Shown piece after piece: positions 44,253 to 53,712 of a stretch of DNA of 64,000 bases (within the stretch, counting starts at the first letter, position 1; each line of letters opens with the position of its first letter). This DNA comes from Paramagnetospirillum marisnigri (GTDB lineage Bacteria > Pseudomonadota > Alphaproteobacteria > Rhodospirillales > Magnetospirillaceae), in assembly GCF_001650715.1 (NCBI RefSeq), contig NZ_LWQT01000040.1, positions 34,727 to 98,726 of the forward strand. Direction: 5' to 3'. The notes below the pieces were generated by a model that saw only the letters and a list, made by a program, of their open reading frames with translations, did not search any database and had not been told where the DNA came from. Both the position numbers and the translations under genes were made by a program.

Positions 44253-47054
44253 TTGGTGTTTCGCCTGCTTCGGCATTTTTCCATGGTCAGTGCCGTCATG
44301 GTGCTGTTGTCGGCGGTATTGCTGGCCCAGGCGTATCATTGGGACCAGACCCGCGAGCATGTGGCATTGGCCGAGGACGGCAACCGCCATATCGCCGATT
44401 CATTCACGGGCACCTTCTGGAAGAATTTGTTGCCCATGGTATCGGCCCTGGGGCATGCCCCCCCTGGCGAACGCCGGAATCGAGGCGAGGTTCGGGCGCT
44501 GGACATCGCGCTGCGTTCCATGATCGGCGGCCAGCCCATTCTCAAGATCAAGATCTTCGACGCCAATGGTTCGATCCTGTATTCGCCTCAACCGGGCGAA
44601 ATCGGTCAATCCGATTCCGCCAACCTCCTGCTGCGGGCCGCCCTGGCCGGTCGGATTTCCAGCGTCCTGGCCCACAAGCCCCATTTCGAGGGCTTTGGAG
44701 ATCCGGTGAATGATCGCTGGGTGGTGGAAACCTATCTTCCGCTGCGGGGGCAGAGCGGCGAGATCGAAGCCATTTTCGAGCTTTATTCCGACGTCACCGC
44801 CACCCGCGAGCGCCTTTCGGAATCGACCCTCAAGGCGACCCTTCTCATCCTGGCCTGCTTTCTTTGCCTGTATCTGGCCCTGGTGCTGGTGATCCGGCGC
44901 GCCGACCATGTGCTGCGCAGCCAGACCCGCGAGTTGGAAGGCAGCCGGGAAAGCCTGCGCGAGCAGAAGGAAACCCTGCGCCATCTGCTGGACGCGGCGG
45001 GTGAAGGCATCGTCGGCTTCGACGGGCAGGCGCGGGTGACCTTCATCAATCCCGCCGCGATCGAGCTGATCGGCTGCGACGCGGACGCCACTATCGGCCG
45101 CGACGCCCATGCCCTGTTCCACCACTCCCTTTCCGCCGCCCCCCACGGCGTCGCGGAGTGCGACATCGTCAAGGCCGTGACCGAGGGAAAGCCGGGGGAG
45201 CGTCGATCGGGCCAGTTCTGCCGCCAGGATGGCGGCGTCTTCCCGGTGGAATACGTGGTCACCCCCAAGGGCGAGTCGGGAAGGGCCAGTGGTGCGGTCA
45301 TGCTGTTCCGCGATGTCTCCAAGGTGGTCGAGCAGGAACGCCATCTGCAACGCCTGGCCCATTTCGACTCCCTGACCCAGTTGCCCAACCGGCTGATGCT
45401 GGCGGACCGCATGCGCCTCGCCATGGCCGCCACCCGCCGCAGCAACGGCTCGCTGGCCATCTGCATGCTGGACCTGGACGGGTTCAAGCCCATCAACGAC
45501 ACCCACGGGCACAAGGCCGGCGACCAGTTGCTGCGCGAGGTGGCCCGCCGACTGCTGGAGAATATCCGGGCCGAGGACACCGCCGCCCGGCTGGGAGGCG
45601 ACGAATTCGCCCTGTTGCTGGGGGGGATCGAAACAACCCACGAATACGAAGTGGCGCTGCAGCGCATCCTCAAGGCCATATCCAGCCCCTATCAGGTCTC
45701 TGGCGCCACCGTCCGGGTCTCGGCCAGCATCGGCGTCACCTTGTTCCCCAATGACGGTGTCGACGCCGATGTGCTGCTGCGTCACGCCGACCAGGCCATG
45801 TACAAGGCCAAGCAGTCGGGCAAGAATTGCTATGCCCTGTTCGACCCCTCCGCCGACCAGCGCCGCAAGGCCAATTCCACCGCCATCCGCAAGATGGCGA
45901 GCGCCATCGAGAGCGGCCAGTTCCTGCTGCATTATCAGCCGCTGGTGGATTGCCGCCGGGGCCGGGTCAGGGCGGCCGAGGCATTGGTACGCTGGAACCA
46001 CCCGCTGATGGGATTGCTGGCGCCCGGCGAGTTCCTGCCCCTGATCGAGCATGACGACCTGATCGTGCAACTGGGCGAGCGCACCATCGCCGATGCCCTG
46101 GCTCAGATCGAGGCCTGGCGGGTCACAGGGCTGGAGATGGACGTGGCGGTGAACATCTCCGCCCGGCAATTGCACCAGCGTGACTTCCTCGACCATCTCG
46201 ACCGGCTGCTGGCTCCCTATCCGCCGGAAACCGTCCGCCATCTGAAACTGGAAATCGTCGAGACCGCCGCCCTGGATGACATCAACGCGGTGGCCGATAT
46301 CGTCACCGCCTGCCAGCGCCTCGGCATCCGCTTTTCCCTCGACGACTTCGGCACCGGCTATTCCTCGCTGATCCATCTGAAACGCCTTGCCCCCGCCGCC
46401 CTGAAGATCGACCAGACCTTCATCGCCGACATGCTGGACGATTCCATGGACCTGGCCATCGTCGAGGGCGTGGTCGGCATGGCCCAGGCCTTCCGCTGCG
46501 ATATCGTCGCCGAGGGCGTGGAAAGCATCGACCAGATCCTGATGCTGCTGGAACTGGGCTGCGACAACATGCAGGGTTTTGGCCTGTCCCGGCCGCTGCC
46601 GCCGGATTCCTTCCAGGACTGGGTTCGCCAGTTCACCCCCGATCCCCGCTGGAAGCTGGCCTCGACCGGGCGGCCCAACCGGGCTGAATTCCAGCTGCTG
46701 CTGGCCGAAGCCAATCATCGACACTGGGTCGACCGGCTGATCGCCTATGCCGAGGGGGACCAGGGCGAGCCGCCGCCCTCGACCGACCATCGGGCCTGCC
46801 GCTTCGGGGAGTGGTATTACGGCGGCGGCTTCAAGAATTTCGGCGGCTACAAGACCTTCGGCGACATCGAGGCCCAGCATACCGTCCTGCACGAACTTGG
46901 CATCAAGCTCCTGGCCCAGGCCCGATCCGGCGATACCGCCGCCGTTCACGCCACGGTCGGCGATCTGATCCTGGCCCGCGACGGCCTGATCGACGCCCTG
47001 CGACGGGTCAGGGGAACCGTATCCCAACCCCGCCACCTCCCAACGCCCCCCTAG
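44253..47054 (+). CDS. Membrane PAS-GGDEF-EAL protein with C-terminal CZB domain
   Basis: 933 residues. Membrane helices near 8-28 and 192-215 flank a periplasmic sensor of about 160 residues. PAS domain 235-360, GGDEF domain with GGDEF at 448-452 and an RAED I-site just before it, EAL domain with EALVRW near 576 and DDFGTGYSS. Both catalytic domains look intact. Residues 820-890 form a chemoreceptor zinc-binding domain (HRHW, CRFGEW, HTVLHE). Starts at TTG (or GTG at 44256) with AAGGA upstream. Only 19 bp separate it from the bacteriohemerythrin gene. Confidence 0.93.
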   Translation: MVFRLLRHFSMVSAVMVLLSAVLLAQAYHWDQTREHVALAEDGNRHIADSFTGTFWKNLLPMVSALGHAPPGERRNRGEVRALDIALRSMIGGQPILKIKIFDANGSILYSPQPGEIGQSDSANLLLRAALAGRISSVLAHKPHFEGFGDPVNDRWVVETYLPLRGQSGEIEAIFELYSDVTATRERLSESTLKATLLILACFLCLYLALVLVIRRADHVLRSQTRELEGSRESLREQKETLRHLLDAAGEGIVGFDGQARVTFINPAAIELIGCDADATIGRDAHALFHHSLSAAPHGVAECDIVKAVTEGKPGERRSGQFCRQDGGVFPVEYVVTPKGESGRASGAVMLFRDVSKVVEQERHLQRLAHFDSLTQLPNRLMLADRMRLAMAATRRSNGSLAICMLDLDGFKPINDTHGHKAGDQLLREVARRLLENIRAEDTAARLGGDEFALLLGGIETTHEYEVALQRILKAISSPYQVSGATVRVSASIGVTLFPNDGVDADVLLRHADQAMYKAKQSGKNCYALFDPSADQRRKANSTAIRKMASAIESGQFLLHYQPLVDCRRGRVRAAEALVRWNHPLMGLLAPGEFLPLIEHDDLIVQLGERTIADALAQIEAWRVTGLEMDVAVNISARQLHQRDFLDHLDRLLAPYPPETVRHLKLEIVETAALDDINAVADIVTACQRLGIRFSLDDFGTGYSSLIHLKRLAPAALKIDQTFIADMLDDSMDLAIVEGVVGMAQAFRCDIVAEGVESIDQILMLLELGCDNMQGFGLSRPLPPDSFQDWVRQFTPDPRWKLASTGRPNRAEFQLLLAEANHRHWVDRLIAYAEGDQGEPPPSTDHRACRFGEWYYGGGFKNFGGYKTFGDIEAQHTVLHELGIKLLAQARSGDTAAVHATVGDLILARDGLIDALRRVRGTVSQPRHLPTPP

Positions 47055-47073
47055 GAACCTGGAGAAAGACGTC

Positions 47074-47502
47074 ATGGCCGCGACCGATGCGAGACTGATC
47101 AACTGGGACGACAATCTGACCACCGGCGTGGCGGATATGGACGAACAGCACCGGATCCTGGTCAACACCCTGAACGAGGCCAATCTGAGCCTGACCGACG
47201 AGACCTCGTTCGAAGTCCTGGAACAGATCACCCGCGACCTGCTCAGCTACGCCCTCTATCACTTCGAGACCGAAGAGCAGCTGATGCAGGATTCCAACTA
47301 TGCCGAGGCCCGCCCGCAAGAGGCGGAAACCCATCTGCAGCAGCACCGGTCGTTCTCGGCCAAGGTGGTCGAGGTCCGCAACCAGATCAAGGCGGGCAAC
47401 CGCATTCCCCGCGACGACCTGCTGTCCTTCCTCAACAACTGGCTGGTGAACCACATCCTCAACACCGACAAGAAGCTGGGCGCCTTCCTGACCAGCCGGT
47501 AG
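47074..47502 (+). CDS. Bacteriohemerythrin
   Basis: 142 residues, single hemerythrin domain with a di-iron O2 site. Metal ligands in DEQHRIL, HFETEEQLM, HLQQHRSF and HILNTDKK (His/Glu/Asp as expected). Likely an O2 carrier or sensor. It is co-transcribed with the GGDEF-EAL-CZB gene and its domain also occurs fused in the 8.5-kb gene, so hemerythrin is a theme in this genome. Confidence 0.95.
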   Translation: MAATDARLINWDDNLTTGVADMDEQHRILVNTLNEANLSLTDETSFEVLEQITRDLLSYALYHFETEEQLMQDSNYAEARPQEAETHLQQHRSFSAKVVEVRNQIKAGNRIPRDDLLSFLNNWLVNHILNTDKKLGAFLTSR

Positions 47503-47508
47503 CCGCGG

Positions 47509-48828
47509 CTATGTTCTGTCGATCAGATGGATGAAGGACCCGGCCACCGGTCCCGCCGCCAGACCGCATGTCCCCAGCGCGGTCCCGGCGGCGTCCTGGA
47601 TGTGGAACAGGGGCGATCCCGCCTCGGACAGGACCGTGGCGTAGTGGAATTCATGGCCGCGAAAGCCCTGGCCCGCCTGCCCCACCGGCCCAGCGGCCAG
47701 CAGGCGGGCGCGACGATAGCCCAGATGGATCTTCCGCTTGGCGAAACTGGTCTCCAGCCCCAGCAGACCGGCCATTGCGTGGCGCTCGCCCTTGGCGTCC
47801 TCCAGCCCCCGGCCCAGCACCATATAGCCGCCGCATTCGCCGAACACCGCCGCGCCGCGCGCCGCAGCGGCGCGCAGCCCCCCCAGGAAACCGGCATTGC
47901 CCGCCAGACGTCCGGCATGCAGCTCGGGATAGCCGCCCGGCAGATAGACCGCGTCGGCGGATGGGTCGGGCGCCTGATCGGCCAGCGGCGAGAAGGGCAT
48001 GACCTCCGCCCCCGCATCGCGCCAGCCCTCCAGCACCGAAGCGTAGCAAAAGGCGAAGGCGGCATCCGACGCCACCGCGATGCGGCCCCCCGGCGGTGCC
48101 AGCGGCGGCGAAGGCGGCCCGGCGGCCAGACATGACGGTTCCGCCAGCTCCATCAGCCCGTCCAGATCCAGGTGACGCCCCACCAACTCGGCGGCGCCAT
48201 CCAGGAAGGCGGGTAGGTCGGTCCGCTCGCAGGCCTGCACCAGCCCCAGATGGCGCGAGGGAATTTCCAGCCCGGGGTCGGGCGGCAGGAAACCCAGCAG
48301 CCGCACCTCGGGACAGGCGGCACGGCAGGCCTCGGCGATGGCGGCCTTGTGGCGCTCGCCCATCACCCGGTTGAACACCACCCCCGCGACCCGCACGCCG
48401 GGCCGCAGGCAGGCGAACCCCGCCAGCACCGCCGCCGCCGAGCCGGTCATGCCACGTCCGTCGATCACCATCACCACCGGCCAGCCGGTGAGGCAGGCCA
48501 AGTCGGCGGTGCTGCCGTCGGGCTGGCCCACCGGGACGAAAGCCCCGTCGAACAGCCCCATGACGCCTTCGCAAATCAGCAGCTCGGCGCCCTGGGCCAG
48601 CCGTCCCGCCAGCCCGGCCACTGTTTGCGGCCGCATGGCCCAACTGTCCAGGTTGAAGCAGGGCCGCCCCGAGGCGCTAGCATGAAAGGCGGGGTCGATA
48701 TAATCCGGCCCCACCTTGGCCGAGGCCACGGCGAAGCCCCTGCCCGCCAACAGGCGCAGCAGGCCGAGGGTAACGGAGGTCTTGCCGCTGCCCGAGGACG
48801 GCGCCGCGATGATCAGGCCCCGGGTCAC
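47509..48828 (-). CDS. cobB: Cobyrinate a,c-diamide synthase
   Basis: 439 residues; amidates cobyrinate (or hydrogenobyrinate) carboxyl groups a and c. N-terminal P-loop domain (APSSGSGKTSVTLGL, KVGPDYIDP) and C-terminal class I glutamine amidotransferase-like domain with VFGECGGYMVLG (nucleophile Cys) and GHEFHY. GTG start overlaps the Sco stop. Converges with the hemerythrin gene (6 bp). Confidence 0.95.
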   Translation of the reverse strand: MTRGLIIAAPSSGSGKTSVTLGLLRLLAGRGFAVASAKVGPDYIDPAFHASASGRPCFNLDSWAMRPQTVAGLAGRLAQGAELLICEGVMGLFDGAFVPVGQPDGSTADLACLTGWPVVMVIDGRGMTGSAAAVLAGFACLRPGVRVAGVVFNRVMGERHKAAIAEACRAACPEVRLLGFLPPDPGLEIPSRHLGLVQACERTDLPAFLDGAAELVGRHLDLDGLMELAEPSCLAAGPPSPPLAPPGGRIAVASDAAFAFCYASVLEGWRDAGAEVMPFSPLADQAPDPSADAVYLPGGYPELHAGRLAGNAGFLGGLRAAAARGAAVFGECGGYMVLGRGLEDAKGERHAMAGLLGLETSFAKRKIHLGYRRARLLAAGPVGQAGQGFRGHEFHYATVLSEAGSPLFHIQDAAGTALGTCGLAAGPVAGSFIHLIDRT

Positions 48829-49430
48829 TATCCGATATGCTTTCTCAGCCCGGCCACCAGATCATCCACCGAGATGCCATGGGTGAAATGGGCGATGAAG
48901 CGCCCGTCAGGCCCCATCAGATAGAGGATGGCGGAATGGTCGACGGTATAGCTGTCGGGCGAGTCGCCCTTGACCTTGGCGGCATAGACCTTGAATTCCT
49001 TGGCCACCTTGGCGATCTGCTCCGGCGAGCCGGTCAGGCCCTGGATGGCGGGATTGAAGGCCTCCACATAGGTCTTCATCACCTCCGACGTATCGCGCTC
49101 GGGGTCGATGGTGATGAAGATGGGCACCATCTTGGCGGCAAAGCCCGGCCCCAGCTTGTCGAGCGCGCCCGCCACCGTCGACAGGGTGGTGGGGCAGACA
49201 TCCGGGCAATAGGTATAGCCGAAGAAGATCAGCATGTAGCGATTGCGGAAGTCGCGGTCCGAGACGGCCTTGCCGGTCTGGTCGGTCAGGGCGAAGGGGC
49301 CGCCGATGGCGGGAATGGCCTTGCCGTCGGAACTGGACTGGCCGCTCCAGACCACCAGGCGGACGCCGATGACCACGAAGGCCACCACGATGACGCCCAT
49401 CAGGGCCAACAGGGTCTTGGAAAATTTCAT
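48828..49430 (-). CDS. Sco1/SenC-family copper chaperone, second copy
   Basis: 200 residues with one N-terminal membrane anchor (LLALMGVIVVAFVVIGV). Copper motif YCPDVCPT and the DHSAILYLM histidine are present. The start at 49430 is followed by MKFSKTL. It lies directly between cobB and the TauE-like gene, so it belongs to a second copper unit in the cobalamin region, perhaps for cytochrome oxidase CuA, unlike the copy beside nosZ. Confidence 0.93.
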   Translation of the reverse strand: MKFSKTLLALMGVIVVAFVVIGVRLVVWSGQSSSDGKAIPAIGGPFALTDQTGKAVSDRDFRNRYMLIFFGYTYCPDVCPTTLSTVAGALDKLGPGFAAKMVPIFITIDPERDTSEVMKTYVEAFNPAIQGLTGSPEQIAKVAKEFKVYAAKVKGDSPDSYTVDHSAILYLMGPDGRFIAHFTHGISVDDLVAGLRKHIG

Positions 49431-49446
49431 GGCTCCCACTCCGTCC

Positions 49447-50202
49447 TCAGGGGGCGTTGACCAGTTGCCAGGCCATGAAGCCCAGCACGCCCGCATTCAC
49501 AATCAGCAAGCCCGGCGCCAGATGCGCCATGACACTCCGCCAGCGCCCCACGGCGGCATGCCCCACCGCCGCCACCGCCACCAGCATGGGAACCGTGCCC
49601 GCCCAGAAGGCCAGCATCCCGAATCCTCCGGCCACCGGATTACCACCCGCCGCCGCCGCCGCCAAGGCCGCATACAGCAGGCCACAGGGAATGAATCCCA
49701 GCATGACTCCCAAGGCGAAACCACGCAGGCCGAACGGGGTCGAGAATAACGGCGCCGCCAGGCGGCCGACGCGGGCGCCCCAGGCGCTTTCCCCACCCCC
49801 GGCCAGCCCCTTGAAGGCCGGGATGGTCAAGGCCAGCAACAGCAGCGCGGCCAGGCTCAGCAACCCCGCCCCCAGCATGCGAAAGCTCGTCCCGCCGCCC
49901 AGGATGCCGGAAAAACCCGCCGCCGCCGCCCCCAACAGGCCATAGGTGGCGCCGCGCCCCAGGTGATAGGGAACCAGCGCCGCCCCGGCCAGTCGCCGCG
50001 CCTCGCTGAGACGGCTCAACGGGATCGCCTCCAGCCGCGCCGCCACCTGGGCCAGCACGAAGGGACCGCACATGCCGGAACAATGGGTCAGGCTGCCCAC
50101 CAGCCCGGTCAGGAACAAACCACCGATCAGCCCCTCGCGGCCGTCGATCCCCACCCGGCAGACATCGAGTCCGGCATGCAGCAGACCGCCCAGATCGCTC
50201 AT
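49447..50202 (-). CDS. TauE/SafE-like membrane protein with HCSGMCGP motif
   Basis: 251 residues, about six membrane helices. LTHCSGMCGPFVLAQ near residue 37 and GFIPCGLLY are typical of a family of small membrane proteins often found next to Sco and cytochrome-oxidase assembly genes; a role in copper or cytochrome maturation is likely but not shown. Starts at 50202 (ATGA overlap with cobA). Confidence 0.83.
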   Translation of the reverse strand: MSDLGGLLHAGLDVCRVGIDGREGLIGGLFLTGLVGSLTHCSGMCGPFVLAQVAARLEAIPLSRLSEARRLAGAALVPYHLGRGATYGLLGAAAAGFSGILGGGTSFRMLGAGLLSLAALLLLALTIPAFKGLAGGGESAWGARVGRLAAPLFSTPFGLRGFALGVMLGFIPCGLLYAALAAAAAGGNPVAGGFGMLAFWAGTVPMLVAVAAVGHAAVGRWRSVMAHLAPGLLIVNAGVLGFMAWQLVNAP

Positions 50203-50981
50203 GACGGAATCCACCAGTCCAAGCGGTCACGAAGCGCAACCACGCCGCCCAGCACCACCACGGCGGGCGGCTTCAACCCCGCCGCCGCCACATCCGCCGC
50301 CACCGAGCCCAGGCGGGACTCCAGCACGGTCTGGTCCGGGGTCGCGGCCCGGCACACCACCGCCACCGGCTCATCGGGCCGTCGCCCCGCCGCCAGCAGT
50401 CGCGCCGCCAATCGGTCGAGATGCTTCAGCCCCATATAGAACACCATCACCGGCGCGCCGCGCGCCAGGGAGTCCCAGTCGAATTCGTCGGGCAGTTCAC
50501 CATCGGCGCCATGGCCGGTGACGAAGGCCACCGCCGAATTGGTATCGCGCGAGGTGACGGGAATCCCGGCATAGGCTAGGCCACCGATGCCGGCGGTGAT
50601 GCCGGGCACCACCCGGAAGGGGATTCCGGCCGCCGCCAGGGCGAGCGCCTCTTCCGGGCCGCGACCGAAGACAAAGGGATCGCCACCCTTCAGGCGAAGG
50701 ACCCGCACCCCCTGGCGCGCCAGTTCAACCAGCCGGGCGGTGATGTCCGACTGAGGCACCGACTCCAGGCCGCCGCGCTTGCCCATGGCCTCGACCACCG
50801 CGCCGGGCCGGGCCAGGGCGATGATGCGCGCATCCACCAGCGCGTCGCAGATCACATGGTCGGCATGGCGAAGCCCGTGTAAGGCAAGCAGGCTCAGCAG
50901 GCCGGGATCGCCGGGTCCGGCGCCGACCAGCCACACAGTCCCCGCCTCGAACGGGGCCAGATCGACTGAAAGGTCAAACAT
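50199..50981 (-). CDS. cobA: Uroporphyrinogen-III C-methyltransferase (SUMT)
   Basis: 260 residues from the ATG at 50981. Makes precorrin-2, feeding cobalamin and sirohaem synthesis. Motifs VGAGPGDPGLLSL, RLKGGDPFVFGRG, VVPGITAG and GIPVTSRD are characteristic. The upstream part of the open frame, with no family similarity, is left out. Confidence 0.96.
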   Translation of the reverse strand: MFDLSVDLAPFEAGTVWLVGAGPGDPGLLSLLALHGLRHADHVICDALVDARIIALARPGAVVEAMGKRGGLESVPQSDITARLVELARQGVRVLRLKGGDPFVFGRGPEEALALAAAGIPFRVVPGITAGIGGLAYAGIPVTSRDTNSAVAFVTGHGADGELPDEFDWDSLARGAPVMVFYMGLKHLDRLAARLLAAGRRPDEPVAVVCRAATPDQTVLESRLGSVAADVAAAGLKPPAVVVLGGVVALRDRLDWWIPS

Positions 50982-51198
50982 GGCGGGCAGTATAGGGTTC
51001 GGACCGGAATCGGCCTCATGTATTTTCCGTAAGGCTGGCCGCGAATCGGCCGTCCCCCCTGTTCCAAGCCAAGACCTTTTGGCAGGGGCCCATGCATGGC
51101 TTTGGTCTGGTGTCACTGGCAAGTCTCGACCCCACGGGCCATACTGTGAAAGAGGGGAAGCCTGTTCCCGACGAAACCACCTTGGGGGTGAGGGGTTG

Positions 51199-52857
51199 AT
51201 GCGGCTTGGTCCTTATCCTTGGATTGCCGCGGCTCTTGGCGTGGTGCTAAGCCTCGACATCGGTGTCGCCACCGTGTTGTGGAAGCTTCGGGCCGATGCC
51301 ATGGCCGAGGCGACCAGGGCCACTGAAACCGCGAGCAAGCTGGTGGAAGCCTACGCCGAGCATTCCATCGGCGTCATCGACCGCATGATGTACGGGGTGC
51401 TGGAAACCGTCGGCCTCTATCCCCTTTCGCTTCAGCCCGGCAATCCCGAATTGAGCCGAATCCTGGTGCGACGCAAGACCGTCACGCCGAAGCTGGACTT
51501 CATCCGCTTCACCAACGCCGATGGCATTGCGATCAACGGGTCCGACTCGTTGGCACCCGAGACGCTGGGCATGTCCGGCGCCTCCTATTTCCGTCGCCAC
51601 CGCGAAACTCCGGGCGACAAGGTGCTGCTGTCGCCGCCGGTCTTCAGCCCGGTGTCCAACAGTTGGGTCATTCCCCTGTCCCGACGCCTGTCCGACCGCG
51701 ATGGTCAGTTCATCGGCGTGGTGGTGGCCGCCATGTCATCGGACGCCTTGTCGAGTTTCTACAAGACCATCGATCTCGGCCCCGGTGGCGAGGTGATCGT
51801 GGTCAATGCCGACGATCTGGTGCTGGCCTCGTCCGATCCCGAGAAGTTCTGGGTGGGCCGCATGATTCTCCCGGTCAACCAGACTCGGATGGTCACCGGT
51901 GAAACATCCATCCGGCCATCGCCCGCCGATGGCCTGGATCATCTGGTATCGTTCCGCATCTTGAAGAACTATCCGGTGGCGGTGCTGGTGACCATGTTGA
52001 CCGACACCATCTATGCCAGTTGGGAAGAACGCACCCGATGGACGGTGCTGATCACCCTGCTCACCAATCTGGTGATCTTGCTGGGGGCGTTCCGCCTGCA
52101 GCAGGTATCCAACCGCCAGCACCGGACCTTGGCCGGGCTGATGGCGGCGCTGGAACGGGCCGAAGCCGCCAACCGGGCCAAGTCGCAATTCCTCGCCAAC
52201 ATGTCGCACGAATTGCGCACGCCGCTGAACGCGGTTCTCGGCTTTTCCGAAGGCATGCTGCAGGGACTGGGCGGGCCGCTGGGTGACAGCCACCGCGGCT
52301 ATGTGGACGACATCCACCACGCGGGCCAGCATCTGCTGGCCACCGTCAATCAGGTGCTGGACATGGCGCGGCTGGAGCGGGGCGCACGCCAGTTATCGCT
52401 GCGGCCGGTCGATCTCGCCCCCATCCTGACCCGCCTGTGTCGAAGGTGGCGCACCCAGCGCGCCAGCATCACCCTGACCCTGACCATCCAGCGCGATTTG
52501 CCCATGGTGCAGGCCGACCCCGATGGCCTTGAGACCATCCTGTCCAGCATCCTCGACAATGCCTTCAAGTTCACCGCCGAAGGTGGGGCGGTCAGCGTGG
52601 CGGCGGTCGAATCCTCGCCCCATCAGGTGCGAATCACCGTATCCGATACCGGCATCGGCATTCCCGAGGACGACTTGGAGCGGGTGACCCACCCCTTCCA
52701 GCAGTTGGACAACTCCGACACCCGCCGGTATCAGGGGGTCGGTCTGGGCCTGCCCATCTCACGGGCGCTGGCCGAGTTGCACTGCGGCACGCTCACCATC
52801 CTCAGCCGGGACGGGGAAGGCACCACCGTCGAGATCACCTTGCCCAAAAGCGATTGA
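51199..52857 (+). CDS. Membrane sensor histidine kinase with PDC/Cache-like sensor
   Basis: 552 residues. Two membrane helices (about 8-26 and 278-296) enclose an extracytoplasmic domain of about 250 residues with FIRFTNADGIAING and SSDPEKFWVG, a double-Cache pattern. HisKA box MSHELRTPLNAVLG and a HATPase domain (NAFKFT, DTGIGIPEDD, GVGLGLPIS) follow. No receiver domain. GAGGGG lies before the ATG. Flanked by cobA (divergent) and cobM (convergent, directly abutting), with no response regulator nearby. Confidence 0.92.
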   Translation: MRLGPYPWIAAALGVVLSLDIGVATVLWKLRADAMAEATRATETASKLVEAYAEHSIGVIDRMMYGVLETVGLYPLSLQPGNPELSRILVRRKTVTPKLDFIRFTNADGIAINGSDSLAPETLGMSGASYFRRHRETPGDKVLLSPPVFSPVSNSWVIPLSRRLSDRDGQFIGVVVAAMSSDALSSFYKTIDLGPGGEVIVVNADDLVLASSDPEKFWVGRMILPVNQTRMVTGETSIRPSPADGLDHLVSFRILKNYPVAVLVTMLTDTIYASWEERTRWTVLITLLTNLVILLGAFRLQQVSNRQHRTLAGLMAALERAEAANRAKSQFLANMSHELRTPLNAVLGFSEGMLQGLGGPLGDSHRGYVDDIHHAGQHLLATVNQVLDMARLERGARQLSLRPVDLAPILTRLCRRWRTQRASITLTLTIQRDLPMVQADPDGLETILSSILDNAFKFTAEGGAVSVAAVESSPHQVRITVSDTGIGIPEDDLERVTHPFQQLDNSDTRRYQGVGLGLPISRALAELHCGTLTILSRDGEGTTVEITLPKSD

Positions 52858-53622
52858 TCAGCCCTTGCCCGGCCGCAGCACATGGGTGTGATCGGCGGCA
52901 TAGAGGCGGGAATCGGTGAACTCGGTTCCCTCTCCCAGCACACGCCCCACCAGGATCAGGGCGGTGCGGGTCAAGCCCGCCGCCTTCACCTTGTCGCGGA
53001 TATCACCCAGGGTGCCGCGCAGGAAGCTTTGATCGGGCCAGCCCACCCGGAAGGCCACCACCACCGGGCAGTCATCACCGTAAAGCGGGCTCAGTTCCTT
53101 GACCACATGGGCCAGATTGGTCACCGACAGATGGATGGCCAAGGTGGCGCCACTCTTGCCCAGGGTGGCCAGGTCCTCGTTATTGGGCATGGCCGAGGAG
53201 CGCACCGCCGTGCGGGTCAGGATCACCGTCTGGCTGACATCGGGCAGGGTCAGCTCGGTGGCGAGCGCGGCGGCGGCGGCGGCGAAGGCGGGCACTCCCG
53301 GCGTCACGTCATAGGCGATGCCCAGCGCGTCCAGCCGGCGCATCTGCTCGGCGATGGCACCATACAGCGAAGGATCGCCGGAATGGACCCGGGCCACGTC
53401 CAACCCCTTGGCATGGGCCTCGGCGATCTCGGCGATGATGGCGTCCAGGTCCAGCGGCGCGGTATCCACCACCCGGGCACCCGGCGCGGCCTCGGCCACG
53501 ATCTCGGGCGGCACCAGCGACCCGGCATAGAGCACCACCGGGCAGGACTGGATCAGCCGCAACCCCCGCACGGTGATGAGATCGGGGGCACCCGGCCCGG
53601 CGCCGATGAAATGGACGGTCAT
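52858..53622 (-). CDS. cobM: Precorrin-4 C11-methyltransferase
   Basis: 254 residues; methylates C11 in aerobic cobalamin synthesis. [48 protein letters not shown] and [19 protein letters not shown] match CobM/CbiF. The start is 53622; the longer open frame runs into the repeat. The other cob genes of the pathway are outside the window. Confidence 0.95.
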   Translation of the reverse strand: MTVHFIGAGPGAPDLITVRGLRLIQSCPVVLYAGSLVPPEIVAEAAPGARVVDTAPLDLDAIIAEIAEAHAKGLDVARVHSGDPSLYGAIAEQMRRLDALGIAYDVTPGVPAFAAAAAALATELTLPDVSQTVILTRTAVRSSAMPNNEDLATLGKSGATLAIHLSVTNLAHVVKELSPLYGDDCPVVVAFRVGWPDQSFLRGTLGDIRDKVKAAGLTRTALILVGRVLGEGTEFTDSRLYAADHTHVLRPGKG

Positions 53623-53638
53623 GAATGTCCCCTGAAAA

Positions 53639-53700
53639 TCGTCACCCCCGGACTTGATCCGGGGGTCCAAGGATGGCCGGGTCAAGCCCGGCCATGACGA
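53639..53700. repeat. Dispersed palindromic repeat, copy 2
   Basis: TCGTCA and TGACGA at the ends; hairpins CCCCCGGA-N5-TCCGGGGG and ATGGCCGGG-N5-CCCGGCCAT. This is the inner part of the 14139 and 58459 elements without the outer GTCCGAG ends. Confidence 0.8.
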
Positions 53701-53712
53701 TACACTGGTCCG

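Noticed and set aside
50982..51122. N-terminal extension of cobA
   Set aside because: No similarity to the family; the ATG at 50981 gives the usual start.
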